Assembly (NCBI GenBank): GCA_963995505.1
Contig: OZ023180.1
Span: 3,968,501-4,032,500 of the forward strand
Source: Hypericum androsaemum
Lineage: Eukaryota > Streptophyta > Magnoliopsida > Malpighiales > Hypericaceae
DNA length: 64,000 bases
Direction of reading: 5' to 3'
In this document: positions 1-11,942 of the stretch, in pieces
How the letters are laid out: the number at the start of each line of letters is the position of its first letter
Numbering within the stretch: position 1 is the first letter of the stretch
Program-made: the position numbers and the translations under genes
Notes under the pieces: model-generated
The model's database searches: none
Told to the model about the DNA's origin: nothing
The model's input: the letters and a program-made list of their open reading frames with translations, nothing else

Positions 1-769
1 TTGAGTGGATTTGTTTAATTGTTTTTCATTACTCTACTCTATTTTGAATAAACGATGGACATAATTAAGGAATAAGGAACAATTGATATAATGTCACCTT
101 ATAATAAAAATTGGATCGTTCAATTCATTGTATCATCGTCCTAATCCATGTCCATGCACTGATGTATGATTACTATGAAATAAATTTCAAAAAGACAAAA
201 GTAACTCAGGAAAATAAATTAGAAATATGTCCCTGGTTTATGAATAAAAACTAGAAAACGTTTTTTAGATAACCTGTCCTTATACTATAAAATTTCAAAT
301 TACAATTGATTTTATTTTCGGGTGAACTGTATTTACATAATTTTCCTTCTCATCGGTTTATCACTGCTCTTAGCTCTCAAATGGCATAAACAAGAGAACT
401 CGGTTTTGGTTGTGGCCTGAAGATTTTCTGTGGAAATCAAAATATCCACTCTCCAGCTTGTTAACGGGAACAAATTAGAAAACTAATTTCCAGCACTAAA
501 AACAAATTAGGAAACAAAGAAGAGTAGGGTGGGCCCCGCGAGAAAAGGCGGTGGGGGCAGAATGGTCACAATTTGAAATCTAAAATCCCCCCTCCCTCTC
601 CCCCAACACTGTACCATTGTATTTGTGACCTCCTCTCTACTTTCCCCTCAGTAATTAATCCCATCCTTAACTAATTTCCAAATCTGGAGGGAGAAACCTA
701 GAGAGAGAGAGAGAGGTGTAACTATTTAGGAACCAAAAGAGAGAGTTCCTCAGAAATTCCAGCTCAATA
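1..769 (+). promoter_or_regulatory. Upstream region and probable 5' UTR of fimbrin
   Basis: No coding sequence is recognised here. The stretch is AT-rich to about 570, then a pyrimidine-rich block (about 588-650) and a GA repeat (about 700-716) lie just before the start codon at 770. Such CT/GA tracts are common in plant core promoters and leaders. No certain TATA box or transcription start was identified. Confidence 0.4.
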
Positions 770-3700
770 ATGTCAGGTTTCGTAGGGATTCTGGTCTCGG
801 ATCCCTGGCTCCAGAACCAGTTCACGCAGGTGGAGCTTCGAAGCTTAAACGCCAACGTAAGCTTACTTTCACTAATTAACCTCAGTTTTAGTTCCTCCTA
901 GTTCGGTTACGACGTCGTTTTAGCTGACTGTCTTGAATCTGTCCAAAAAATGCAGTTTATGAGCATGAGGAGGGAGAACGAGAAGCTGAGGCTGAAGGAG
1001 CTGGCGTCGCGGATGTCGAGGATCAAAGTGGTTGGGGACAACCTAACGGAGGAGGAGCGATCTTCCCTCATCGCCGGTGCCTTCCCCGACCTCCTCGACG
1101 ACGACGTTGATTTCGAGTTCTTCCTTAGGGTTAGCTTTTTCGTTAGCCTTCTTTTTCGCCTTTGTGAAGTAGTTTTGCTTTAATCATTACTTTCCGCAAT
1201 TTACTTTTGTATGATCGTCTCCTTTAGAATCACGATTTCCGTTTGGAGGGATAAGATGAGAATTTGGGGGTTAATTATTGAGGATCATCTGGATAAACTA
1301 GTGATGAAGGGTTGGAGATTGAATTCTGGGATTGGTTGCAGGTGTACTTAGAACTTCACAAGCATGCAAGTGCGAGGACGGGGAAAGAAGCTAAGAACTC
1401 GTCCTCCGCTTTCCTTAAGGCTGCTACCACTACGTTGCTCCACACCATTAGCGAGTCCGAGAAGGCGTCCTACATCGCTCATATTAACAACTACCTTGGA
1501 GGAGATGAGTTCTTGAAGAAGTACCTCCCCATTGACCCTGCAACCAATGATCTCTTCGAGATTGCGAAGGATGGAGTCCTACTTTGGTAGTTCTTTTTCA
1601 ACTTTGTTCTGTTTTGTTTGAGTAGTTCGTTCTACTTGGGACATGTTCCGAGTTTTGTAACGATGGGGTGTGGGTTATTGAGCAATTATGCTTTTGATGC
1701 AGTAAGCTGATCAATGTGGCTGTTCCCGGTACCATTGATGAGAGGGCCATCAATACTAAGAGTGTGCTCAATCCGTGGGAGAGGAATGAAAACCACACAC
1801 TCTGCCTCAACTCGGCTAAGGCTATCGGCTGCACAGTAGTGAATATTGGGACCCAGGACTTTATCGAAGGAAGAGTAGGTCTCCTATTTGCATTCTGATT
1901 TCTTTTTTGTATGTTGTTTGACTATGTATCTGACAATTAGCCTCTTATGGTTCGTAATTCAGCGTCATCTTGTGCTTGGGATGATTTCTCAAATCATTAA
2001 GGTATGGGCTCGTCTCTATTAGCTTCCAAATGTTGTTAGGTAGACCATGGGAATTTTGAGATTTGCTTGATTAACCAGAATGTTTTTGGTATCTGTTAAA
2101 AGCAAACAAAAGTTGCGCAGAGAGAGAAACATTAAAATTTGTGCAGAATGTCAGACCATGTACATTCTAATATCTCGTGTTTAGGAAATATTTGAACTTG
2201 TGAATTTCTATGCAATAACAGATACAACTCTTGGCAGACCTCAACTTAAAGAAGACACCTCAGTTGGTTGAGTTGGTTGATGACAGCAAGGTATTGACAC
2301 CTTCCTGTAGTTTAAAATGTGGTTGATTCTTTAACTTGGTAATCACTCTGGATTTTTGCCACCTAAACAGGATGTTGAAGAATTGTTGAGTCTACCACCA
2401 GAGAAGATCTTGCTTAGGTGGATGAACTTTCAATTGAAAAAGTCAGAATACACGAAAGTCGTCACAAACTTTTCTTCTGACGTGAAGGTGGGAAAGGAAA
2501 TATTTGTTCATACAAGTTTTAGTATTTTATTGTCCTCTTTGCAAGTTTATTAATTTCATCGTTGTTGATCTCTTTAAAAGTTAGCTACTGCAAAGTGTTG
2601 TAGATTTCAATGAAATCAGTTTTAATCTGCTTTTCCCAGCCCTAGCATATGGTTGTTCAGATAATAAATCTATCAAGTATTTCTTTGGAGTTGTACATGT
2701 CAAATTTTATCAGTTTTACTTGTGAATTTACCTATCCTAATTATGGGGTGAATGCTGGATATTATGTTTTGATACTACATTCTTCTTAATAGACATTACA
2801 TGTAAGGTTTATGCTAAAGTTTAACTTGAATATTTTGTACTTGTGCCTGCAGGACGCTGAGGCATATGCTCATCTTCTCAACGTGCTTGCACCAGAGTAC
2901 ACGAATCCATCAACCTTAAAAGTTAGAAATCCACTGGAAAGAGCGAAAATAGTTCTTGAACATGCTGACCGCATGGGTTGTAAGAGATATTTGACACCAA
3001 AGGATATAGTTGAAGGTTCACCTAACCTTAATCTTGCCTTTGTTGCACATATATTCCAACATAGGTAAGTATCTACCATTGTCACTAAAGGATATGAAGT
3101 CGTAGATTTAGTTTGCCCCATTCATGATGCAGCATGAAACTTCATTTTGGAGGTCCTATCATCTCCTAAAGTTAAGCACAACCGATAACCAGTATCGGTT
3201 ATTTGCAGGAATGGGCTGTCAAGCCAAACAAAGCAGATCTCTTTTCTTGAAACATTGCCAGATGACACACTAATCTCCAGAGAAGAAAGGGCATTTCGCT
3301 TTTGGATCAACAGTCTCGGAAATTCATCTTATATTGACAACGTCTTTGAAGACCTAAGAAATGGGTGAGTTCCATATTACAACAATATTCTTTTTCCCAC
3401 AGAAGCACATCATACATATTAAAAAATCTTTCTCGAGAGAGATTTCTTTGAGGGAAAGAATTATATGATCTATCAGTAGTAAGTAGTCATATACTTTGCA
3501 TAAGCATTTGCAACTTGCAACTTAAAATTGAAAGTTTGAGTAATTTCTCGTTTCGTAAAGTTCACTGTCAGACACTTAATTCTCGTGTTCTCTCGAATTT
3601 CTGCTTAGCCCGAACAAATTCTTGATTCTTGCCAGGTGGTTGCTTCTAGAGACTCTGGACAAGGTGTCTCCTGGAATTGTTAATTGGAAGATTGCAAATA

Positions 3701-5042
3701 AGCCTCCTATTAAGCTCCCTTTCAGAAAAGTGGAAAACTGTAACCAAGTTGTGAAAATCGGGAAACAACTAAAGTTCTCCTTGGTTAATATTGCGGGGAA
3801 TGACATTGTCCAAGGGAATAAGAAGTTAATTCTCGGTATGATCTCTTGGAATTATGCCATTAACATTTTGAGGATAGTTATGATTGATGCAACTAAAGTC
3901 ACTCTTCTTTAAGTACAATATTCATGTACCAAATCAACCGATGTCTGCCTATTGACACTTCCTTTTCATCCTGTTATAGCTTACCTGTGGCAATTAATGA
4001 GATGTAATATTCTTCAACTCCTGAAGAATCTGAGATTTCATTCCCACGGTAAGGAAATAAGTGATGCTGATATCTTACGATGGGCTAACACCAAAGTAAG
4101 TGATTCAGGGAGTAAGAGTCGGATAGAAAGTTTCAAGGTAATGCCTTAAATTCACTTAGCTTCGTTACTGCAAAAGTTAGGGTCATGAACCAGAAAGAAA
4201 AAAAGGAGTGATGACTTACTGATTTTGTTTCTGTCTTCTAACAATTCAATTCAGGATAAAAGGTTGTCAGATGGCATTTTCTTCCTCGAGGTGCTCAGTG
4301 CAGTTCAACCTAGATCTGTTAATTGGAGTCTTGTAACGAACGGAGTCTCTGGTACATATTAGATTTCCTGTTGGTGTTGCCGTCTCTACATTTGATAATT
4401 TCCTTTGCCAATGAACCACTTGTGCCTTTTTTACATATACATAATGCAGATGAGGAGAAAAAGATGAATGCTACATACATCATAAGTATTGCAAGGAAGC
4501 TTGGATGTTCGATTTTCTTGCTTCCAGAAGACATCATTGAGGTACTCTCTCTCAGCCAACAAGATGGTCATGACTAGCTTGTGCAGCGTCGGAAATTTCT
4601 TGTGTGACGCCATATATTGCATTGGAGTTTCTCTAATTCTGTAGGCAAGAAACAATTGTAATCTGATTCCGAACTGTAGTCTGTACATACAGCTAGCAGA
4701 GACTAGCAAGCTGCAAACATAGAATCTAAAATGCAGATACACTTTCCATACAGTTCTTGCATTACTTGAGCGAAGCATCTTTTTTCGGCATACATCACGA
4801 GCCATAACCTCAAATATGTTTGGTGGGAAACAGGATTGTAAGTATTAGTCTTTCTGTTGGAAGCTAACGTTGTTGTCGGTATGCAGGTGAATCAAAAGAT
4901 GATCCTTACATTGGCAGCGAGTATAATGTATTGGTACATGAAACAACCCTCGTGTGGAACCTCAGACAGTGAGAGTATCTCAAACTCAACTTCGGATGAT
5001 TCTGCCTCAGAGTCATCATCAGAAGATAATGGGAATCTATAG
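770..5042 (+). CDS. Fimbrin (plastin-type actin-bundling protein), 14 exons, 657 aa
   Basis: Actin filament cross-linker of the cytoplasm. Exons joined by GT-AG introns: 770-856, 956-1129, 1342-1586, 1703-1874, 1963-2001, 2222-2290, 2371-2487, 2853-3064, 3209-3364, 3636-3835, 3980-4137, 4255-4351, 4450-4541, 4887-5042. All phases agree and give 657 residues, normal for plant fimbrins. The start [20 protein letters not shown] is typical of the family. Four calponin-homology domains follow in tandem (roughly residues 115-230, 255-360, 380-485 and 500-605), for example [18 protein letters not shown] spanning exons 3-4. The last exon ends in a Ser/Asp/Glu-rich tail (about 618-657). The N-terminal EF-hand region is degenerate, as in other plant fimbrins. 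Probable orthologue of Arabidopsis At5g48460. The paralogue number cannot be fixed by eye. Confidence 0.95.
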
Positions 5043-5520
5043 GGAGACATCATCAGCTGGTACATGCTAAACCAAAATATACTTGTCAATTTTTTGTTAA
5101 ATGTTTCCGTTCAAAAGTTGATTGCAAACTAATTCTTTGACTGACCCTACATGTAATATAATGGTTCCAGATAGAGTTTTGCTGCGATTTATATTGTGCA
5201 GCTTATGTTTCATTTCTCCCGTGCGAGGAATCTTTTTCTTAGCTAATGGGCCAATGGCTCTTCGGCCCAATGTGGTTCAAATATGGCTGCAACTGAAAGA
5301 ACGAGGAATCTAATGACAGTGAAAATCGTAGACTGGATTGAACTAAAGTAAAGTGGGTGGGTAGGATGTGAATGGATACTATTTTGGTGGGTCAATTTTT
5401 ACTAATTATGAAAATGGTTGAACTTTGTTTGAGAATGAAACAGAATGAGATTTTAGATTCCCGAAATTGAGACTAACTGGTCTAAATTTTTTCCAGATAA
5501 AAAATAATAAAGTGGGATCC
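5043..5520. other. Fimbrin 3' UTR and flank
   Basis: AT-rich DNA following the fimbrin stop codon, presumably holding the 3' UTR and polyadenylation signals. No further gene or repeat was recognised before the long duplication that begins near 5521. Confidence 0.5.
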
Positions 5521-5846
5521 AAATCACTTTTTGGTTAGATCATTTCAAAACCGAATGAATCGAACAAGAGAAAAATAAGTAGTAATGCTTTATAATAAAA
5601 ATAATTGTTAACATTATGATTCTGCTTCATAAAAAAATCAGAAACAATAAACATATGAAAATAACTCACATTATGATGCCAACCGTTTAAGAAGACCAGT
5701 TAAGTTTTTCTTTTCTGCAAGGATCTGCCACCTGTCGATGAGTAATGAAGTAGTGGTCCTAACTCCTAAGAAGTGGCGATATATCCAGGCATGCGGATTC
5801 TTTGCGTATTTAGAACACACTAAGCATAGTTATGTTGGTTAGAGAG
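5521..5846. repeat. Left copy of a ~330-bp direct duplication flanking a LINE
   Basis: This segment recurs at 8428-9312 with a few substitutions and small indels once a 530-bp MITE is removed from the right copy. It begins near AAATCACTTTTTGGTTAG and ends at GGTTAGAGAG, exactly where a T-run (5847-5855) starts. Everything between the copies is a minus-strand LINE. The layout matches a target-site duplication of extraordinary length. A segmental duplication with coincident ends is the alternative. Confidence 0.8.
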
Positions 5847-5882
5847 TTTTTTTTTGTGTTTGCCCCTATATTATAAAAGAAA

Positions 5883-6326
5883 GGATAAATTACTCATAGT
5901 CCCTGGTGTTTGGTCATCCTCCCTCTCAGGTCCCTGCATTTTAAAAAATGATTTAACCGTCCCTCGACTTTGATTTTAGAAACTCTCGGGTTCCTGGCTG
6001 ACGTCAGCACCCATTTTTTAGTTTTTTATTAAGGAAAACGATCAAAATACCCTTGAAGATGATACTTTTTTTTCTTTTTTTGAGGGTATTTTGGTTATTT
6101 TTATGGAAAATTATTAAGGAAAACGATCAAAATACCCTTGAAGATGATACTTTTTTTTCTTTTTTTGAGGGTATTTTGGTTATTTTTATGGAAAAAAGGT
6201 GCTGACGTTAGCCAGGGACCCGAGAGTTTCTAAAATCAAAGTCGGGGGACGGTAAAATTATTTTTGAAAATGCAGGGATGCGATGGGGAGGATGACCAAA
6301 CATCAGGGACTACGGATAATTTATCC
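5883..6326. mobile_element. Mutator-like palindromic MITE (element A), 444 bp, 9-bp TSD
   Basis: Terminal inverted repeats start GGATAAATTACTC and extend for more than 100 bp on each arm. The arms are flanked by a perfect 9-bp duplication TAAAAGAAA (5874-5882 and 6327-6335), the size made by Mutator transposases. The interior holds an 85-bp tandem duplication (6028-6112 and 6113-6197). There is no coding capacity. It sits within the 3' end of the LINE, so it arrived later. The motif around CCTGGCTGACGTCAGC is shared with elements B and E. Confidence 0.88.
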
Positions 6327-6342
6327 TAAAAGAAATTGCTGA

Positions 6343-8427
6343 TTATATTCTACTTAGTGCAAGACCTCTTCTCGGCCTCATTGAGATTGTGATCGCTGAC
6401 CTCGTCAAAACCCTACCACGGGAAAACCCTTTGGGAGAAACCCGTGGTAGGGAAAGAGTACCTCGGAGAGGAAATTCTCCCATTGACGTTTGGTGTATCG
6501 CAAAATTCGGCCTTGCACTGTCATCTATTACATCACTCCTAGCAGGGCCTACTTCGACTTGTTCATGAACTAGCGCACGAGGGAAAGCTACATCCCCTAT
6601 ATCCTGAAGCATTAACCCTATTACATCACGAGGAGGTATTTCGAGCATGTGATAGCCCAGCGGCCTGGTGAAGCCTAAATTTGCCAACCAATCGACACAC
6701 TTATTCCCCTCCCGATAGGTATGCACGACTTTGACTGTACTGTCCCACTTGAGCTCTTGTTTGATTGAGTACATGAGGGTGCTGGGGTTGACCCTTTGTG
6801 AGTGAGAGCTGGTGAGAAGGCCTTCCACCGTCTTCGAGTCCACCTCTAAAATGATCTTCTTGTGTACGATAGTCTTTGCCAATTCGAGGCCATAGAACAC
6901 ACCCCAGAGCTTAGCACCCACACTCGTAATGGCCCCAATATTACATGTGAATCCTCCCTTCCAGTCGTCTTTATCATCTCGTAATAAGCCTCCCGCGGTG
7001 ACTCTTCTAGTGGATTATTTCACCGCACCATCCGTGTTAATCTTTAGCCATCCCGGCGGGGGTCTCTCCTAACCAATGAGATGCTCTGTCCTAGTCTCTT
7101 GTTCATGTATACTCCAGGAGACTCTAGTCACCTCATGAATCTCCGCACTCATACCAGTAACATACAATGCCTAGTCAGTCTGGCATGATTCCTCTTCCCT
7201 CAAAACACATGTATTCTTCCACCTCCAAAATGCATTAATAGCAACCATGAAAACAGTTAGCCACTTTTCGGTGGTGAAGACATTAAAAGCAATCCAGTCT
7301 TGCAAGATGAGGCAGAAAAAACTCCCTTTGTCGATTCCTTCCTTTTGTGGGAGCTTCATCCAACTCGCTGAGATTTTGTGACAGTCCTGAAGTGCATGGA
7401 GAACCATCTCTTGGCATCCCCACAACATGGGCAAGAAGCATCAATCGTCATATGACGGTGTTTCCTGACCGCATTTGTCATTAGCATGCCGTGACCTGCA
7501 AGCCAAGCAACCTTCTTTAATCTCTGGGGCCCCTTCCATTGCCACAACTTCATCCAGAAGGTAGTAGATGAATTATCCTTACTGCCCATAAGCATGGCAT
7601 AGGCTGACTTGGTCGAAAACTGTCCATCCTAGGACTGGCTCCAGTTGATTTTATCTTGTCCACTATCCTCAACCGGAGTAAGTGTTCCTCCAATGCTCAT
7701 CAACACATCCTCAGGTAAGAATTAGGCAAATAGACTCCAATTCTAACCTCTTTGGTGGTCAACAGCCTCTGCAACCTTCAGGTCCATAAGGTATCCGGGA
7801 TAGGCGATATGCATACAGTTTCTAGTGCTTCCTTACTGTCCAGCCACCTTTCTTTCTAAAAATTCATCGCCCGACCATCATAATCACCCAGCCAACGTTC
7901 TGCTTGATATATTTATCCCAAAGTACCTGCGCTCAAAGAGAAGACCAGTCAGAAACGAGTTCCCATGCCAACTTTATTAACAGAGCAAGGTTTTGTTTTC
8001 TCAAATTTTTGAAACCCAATCCCCCCGCAGCCTTAATGGAACACACGGTCTCCCAGCAAGAAGATGCAGGCTCTTTTTCGATTGAGAGAACCCACAGGAA
8101 ACCCCTCTGCACTTTTTTGATGTCTTCACAAATACCAACTGGCAACTTAGAAGTTTGCATGGCATAAGATGGCAAGGCAGCCAAAACTGCGTGAGAGAGG
8201 GTTACTCTCCCGGCGAAGGATAGCTTATCTACACACCAACTCTAGAGTCGATCATAGACCTTATAAAGAATGAACCCATACGTATTTTTAGTCACCCTAT
8301 CATGCAAAAGAGACATTCTTAAGTAAGTCCCTATGTTCTTGATGAGAGTAATCCCTAAGCTATGAGATAAATCACGCGCCAAGGAGGAGGAGACATTCTT
8401 GGACACAAACAGCTTAATCAGATTTTA
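6343..8427 (-). pseudogene. LINE pol remnant: RT end, zf-RVT, RNase H
   Basis: Broken coding remnant of the LINE. Around 7933-8427 the minus strand encodes the post-palm reverse transcriptase region, including KLPVGICEDIKKVQRGFLW and AAGGLGFKNLRKQNLALL. Around 7356-7595 lies the zf-RVT segment with KKVAWLAGHGMLMTNAV and SCPCCGD. Around 6343-6921 lies an RNase H domain with GVFYGLELAKT and EVDSKTVEGLL, then HTYREGNKCVDWLANLG. Several frame changes and stops separate the pieces, so no intact polyprotein remains. Confidence 0.85.
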
Positions 8428-9312
8428 AAAATTACTTTTTGGTTAGACCATTTCAAAACCGAATGAATCGAACAAGAGAAAAAAGAAAATAAGTAGTAAT
8501 GCTTTATAATAAAAATAATTGTTAACATTATGATTCTACTTCATAAAAAAATTAGAAACAATAAACATACAAAAATAACTCATATTATGATGCCAATCGT
8601 TTAAGAAGGCCGGTTAAGTTTTTTTTTCTGCAAGGATTAGGAATGGCAGAAATACCCATACCATAAGGGTCGGATCCTACCCTTACCCTACACCCTTACC
8701 CTACGGGTCTAGGGTATGTTGACTTTGACTGGGTCTAGAGTAGGGTATGGGTATGGGTCCATGTTTAGAAGTAGGGTCTGGAGTAGGGTATAAATCCATA
8801 GTTAAACTCTGTGGGTCGGACCCTACCCATACATTTTTATCATATTTTAGACTCTATCCTAATTAGACCATAGTTAGATCCTAATTAGAATATATTAGAA
8901 TATATATAATATACTTTATGGTTAACTTTGACATATTGATGTGTAACGTAGTAGATGTCTTGAATTTATTTAAATGTTATATAAAAATTAACTTTTTATT
9001 AAAAATTATCAAAATACAGAACGTTAAAGAGTTGGATCCAATAGACCCTGATTCTTCAGGAGGGTGGGGTATAAATCTAATAATTAAAATTTTGTATGAT
9101 CGAAAATAGGGTATGGGTACAACTAAAAAAATTAGGGTACGAGACTATGGGTTCCATTGCCATCCTAGTAATGATCTGCCACCTGTCGATGAGTAAGATG
9201 CCAATGAAGTAGTGGTCCTAAGTCCTAACTCCTAAGAAGTGGAGATATATCCAGGCATGTGGATTCTTTGCGTATTTAGAACACTAAGCATAATTATGGG
9301 TTGGTTAGAGAG
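8428..9312. repeat. Right copy of the ~330-bp duplication, interrupted by a MITE
   Basis: Matches 5521-5846 in two blocks, 8428-8637 and 9176-9312, separated by the hAT-type MITE and one copy of its target duplication. Beyond GGTTAGAGAG the right copy continues into unrelated DNA (CTTAATTC), whereas the left copy runs straight into the LINE poly(T). Small insertions relative to the left copy (about 20 bp in all) lie near 8477-8483 and 9195-9225. Confidence 0.8.
8638..9167. mobile_element. hAT-type MITE, 530 bp, 8-bp imperfect TSD
   Basis: The ends are inverted: TAGGAATGGCA at the left, TGCCATCCTA at the right. They are flanked by the 8-bp pair GCAAGGAT (8630-8637) and GTAATGAT (9168-9175), matching at 6 of 8 positions. 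The interior is full of GGGTATGGGT-like repeats near both ends, a signature of a widespread plant hAT MITE type beginning TAGGGATGGCAA. The left duplication copy (around 5720-5730) preserves the site without the element, which confirms the insertion. Confidence 0.85.
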
Positions 9313-9996
9313 TCTTAATTCTAAAGTTTTGTTGTGTTTATCAAACCATTGGCAAGACCTAGGCCCACCACGTTCGTTCTTCCTTTGCCCACTGAAGGCA
9401 ACCCTAAACATAGGAGGAGAAATCGTCTCAACTTGGTTTAGTTCGATTCAAGTAATAAGAGATATATAATTTTTAACAAATTAATAAATAGACCCCAACA
9501 AAGTTTTAGATGTTCACAAAAATATATGGGAGGAAAAAAAGGAGGAGTTAAGCGTTTTAATATAAATTTTAAGGATTAGCTATGCATGTCACTTTGTTCT
9601 TTCTTGGCTTTTTTTCCTAGCCTCCTTGGCGTCGTCACGGAAGTAGAAGCAATTGAGGTGGGACAGTCTCCATTTTAATATTGTTGACCCAAATGGTCAC
9701 CTAATTAAGCATTTTTTATTTGAGCTATAGCTTGGTTACCTACCGCAAGTGTATTTTCCAAACAAGTTAGTTACCTACTGCAAGTATTGGCACACCTTGG
9801 TTTGCTGATTCGTTATCTAAATAATATTAAGAGTGAGAAAATGAAATTTATGTAATATTGACCTAGATTGAAATCTTTAATCCAAAATCTTAAATTAATT
9901 AATTACAACCGTTCAAATTATCTTATAACTTTACCTCCCATTTGCTTGCCATATCTAGCTATACAAAAAGGGTCATTTGAATGTCCTTTAAAAATA
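9313..9996. other. AT-rich intergenic stretch, nothing recognised
   Basis: No convincing coding sequence, RNA gene or element was seen. Short open frames here have no recognisable protein content. Confidence 0.4.
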
Positions 9997-11942
9997 GGGA
10001 TAATTATTCTCACTATTGGTGTTTGACATATTCGTTTCTCATCTTCCTATTTTTCGACAATCGATTAAAAATTTTCAGAGTTTTAATTTTATTATACTCG
10101 CAGACCTCTCGCTGACGTCAGCGGTCAAAATATTATTATTTTATTACTGAAATAACCGTTATACCCTAACTCATCTTCTCCGATGGGTTTTTGCCCAAAA
10201 TTGTGTTACAGTACCAATTTATCCCCAAAATGGTGTTACTGTTGAAAAAATTCTGGAAATGGTGTTGCTTTTCAAAATCAAAAAAAAAATTTTAACCTAG
10301 GAACCCCAGGTTGAAATTTTTTTTCGACTTGGGACCAAAATCGAAAAAAAAATTTGACTTCCGTGGTCGAATAATTATTTTCGATTTGGGCCGAGTTCGA
10401 AAAAAATATTCGACTTGGGGACCCAGATCGAAAAAAAATTTCGACCTGGGACCTGATTCAAAAAAAAACCTGCCCTTTCCCACCCTCTCATGCGCCCTCT
10501 CCTCCTTTTTTTTTCAAAAGCTCTTCCCCCTTTTTTTTTGAAAAGGCTTTCTCCCTCTTCTTTTTTTTCAAATCAATTCTATTTACCTTGTCTCTCTTAA
10601 ATTCTACAATTTTAATCAATTTTTGATTTATTTTAAATCTCCCTTACTCACTATTCCAAAAGGCACATTACATACTTACATCACAATTTTTTAAATATAT
10701 ATATATTCTTGAAGCATATACTTGACCGACTATTCAAATTCAAAATCGGCCGAATTATCCCGTCGAGTGAGTTCAGATTCTAAGATTGTACATATCAAAA
10801 ATAAAATGAATTTGGATTCAATATTGTAGATAGTTATTTTAAATTGGACAATAAAATAATAGAATCTAGAATCTGAACTCACTTGACCGGATAATTTAGA
10901 TTCGATATAGGTAAAATTTTAAAATGTGATAACATCATTTAAATAAATTTCATGAATAAATAAACATGTAATATTTTTTAAAATAAATCAAGAATTGATT
11001 AAAATTGTAGAATTTAAGAGAAACAAGGTAAATGGAATTGATTTGAAAAAAAAGAAGAGGGAGAGAACCTTTTCAAAAAAAAGGGGGAAGAGCCTTTGAA
11101 AAAAAAAGGAGGAGAGGGCGCGTGAGAGGGTGGGAAAAAGGGAGGTTTTTTTTGTATTAGGTCCCAGGTCAAATTTTTTTTTGATTTTGGTCCCAGGTCG
11201 AAAAAAAATTTTGATTTTGATCCCAGATCGAAAAGATTTCTTCGATAATGAAAGTCAAAAAAAATTTTGATTTGATCCCAGGTCGAAAATTATTTTCGAT
11301 CTAAGTTCTCTAGGTCGAAAAAGATTTTCGACTTGGAAAAAGAACACTATTTTGGGAATATTTTCAACAGTAACACCATTTTTGGGAAAAAATGGTACAA
11401 TAACACCATTTTGGGCAAAAACCCTCTCCGATCCATCCCCTCCGCCACCATATCTCTCATCCTCCCTCCGGCACCAACCATCCTCACCCACCCAAAAATC
11501 TAAAACCTCCCGAGCCGATTCCTCTGTCATCATCCTCACGCCGGCGAGCTCTTCGTCCCTGTTCTGTCTCCTTCTCCCGTCTCCAACTAGAGTTCCACAA
11601 CCCCTTCTAGAGCTGGCGTCGACCTCGTCTATTAATTGCTTGGAATTTTTAATTAATTGTTTGTTGTTTCAAGATTGGGAAGCCGGAGGAAGGCAGTCAG
11701 GCGAAGGAGAGAGAGAAGGGAGGTATGAGGATGAGAGGCGGAGAGATAAATAATTATTTTTTTATTAATATTTTTTGTAATGGTATATAATACATTTACT
11801 TAAAAAATATATATCACTCACATCAACAAGGGGCTTGAGAGTATAATAAAACTAAACTTCGGGACATTTTTAATCGATTGTCGAAAGATAAGAGGTGAGA
11901 TCCGAATATACCAAACACCAAGGATCTTAGAGTAATTATCCC
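9997..11942. mobile_element. Mutator-like long-palindrome element B, 1946 bp, 9-bp TSD
   Basis: The ends are GGGATAATTATTCTC and its inverse, flanked by TTAAAAATA (9988-9996) and TTAAAGATA (11943-11951), 8 of 9 identical. The arms fold back on each other almost to the centre, with the pairing closest to the middle at about 10763-10795 with 10863-10895. Both arms carry a degenerate minisatellite built on a TCGAAAAAAAATTTCGACC-like unit (about 10300-10460 and 11160-11340). The right arm alone contains about 335 bp of GC-rich, coding-like DNA (about 11425-11760), which may be captured sequence. No transposase is present. Confidence 0.85.

Larger units (their letters stand above)
5847..8427 (-). 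mobile_element. 5'-truncated, decayed LINE (non-LTR retrotransposon), minus strand
   Basis: Read on the minus strand, it ends in a poly(A) tail (T-run 5847-5855 on the plus strand). From its 5' end it encodes the late part of the reverse transcriptase and thumb region, the zinc-binding zf-RVT domain and a C-terminal RNase H. It is cut off inside the reverse transcriptase near 8427, with no endonuclease or ORF1. Its 3' end is interrupted by a Mutator-like MITE (5883-6326). Frameshifts and stops break the frame, so it is dead. Its 3' end is clearly related to the small copy at 36280-36529. Confidence 0.85.

Noticed and set aside
4431..4805. 124-codon minus-strand open frame at the end of fimbrin
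   Set aside because: It overlaps fimbrin exon 13 and intron 13 in antisense, with no recognisable domain.
10292..10541. Open frames on both strands rich in Phe/Lys/Leu (FFDLGP-like repeats)
   Set aside because: They are translations of the minisatellite in the arms of element B. Both strands are open because the DNA is repetitive and palindromic.
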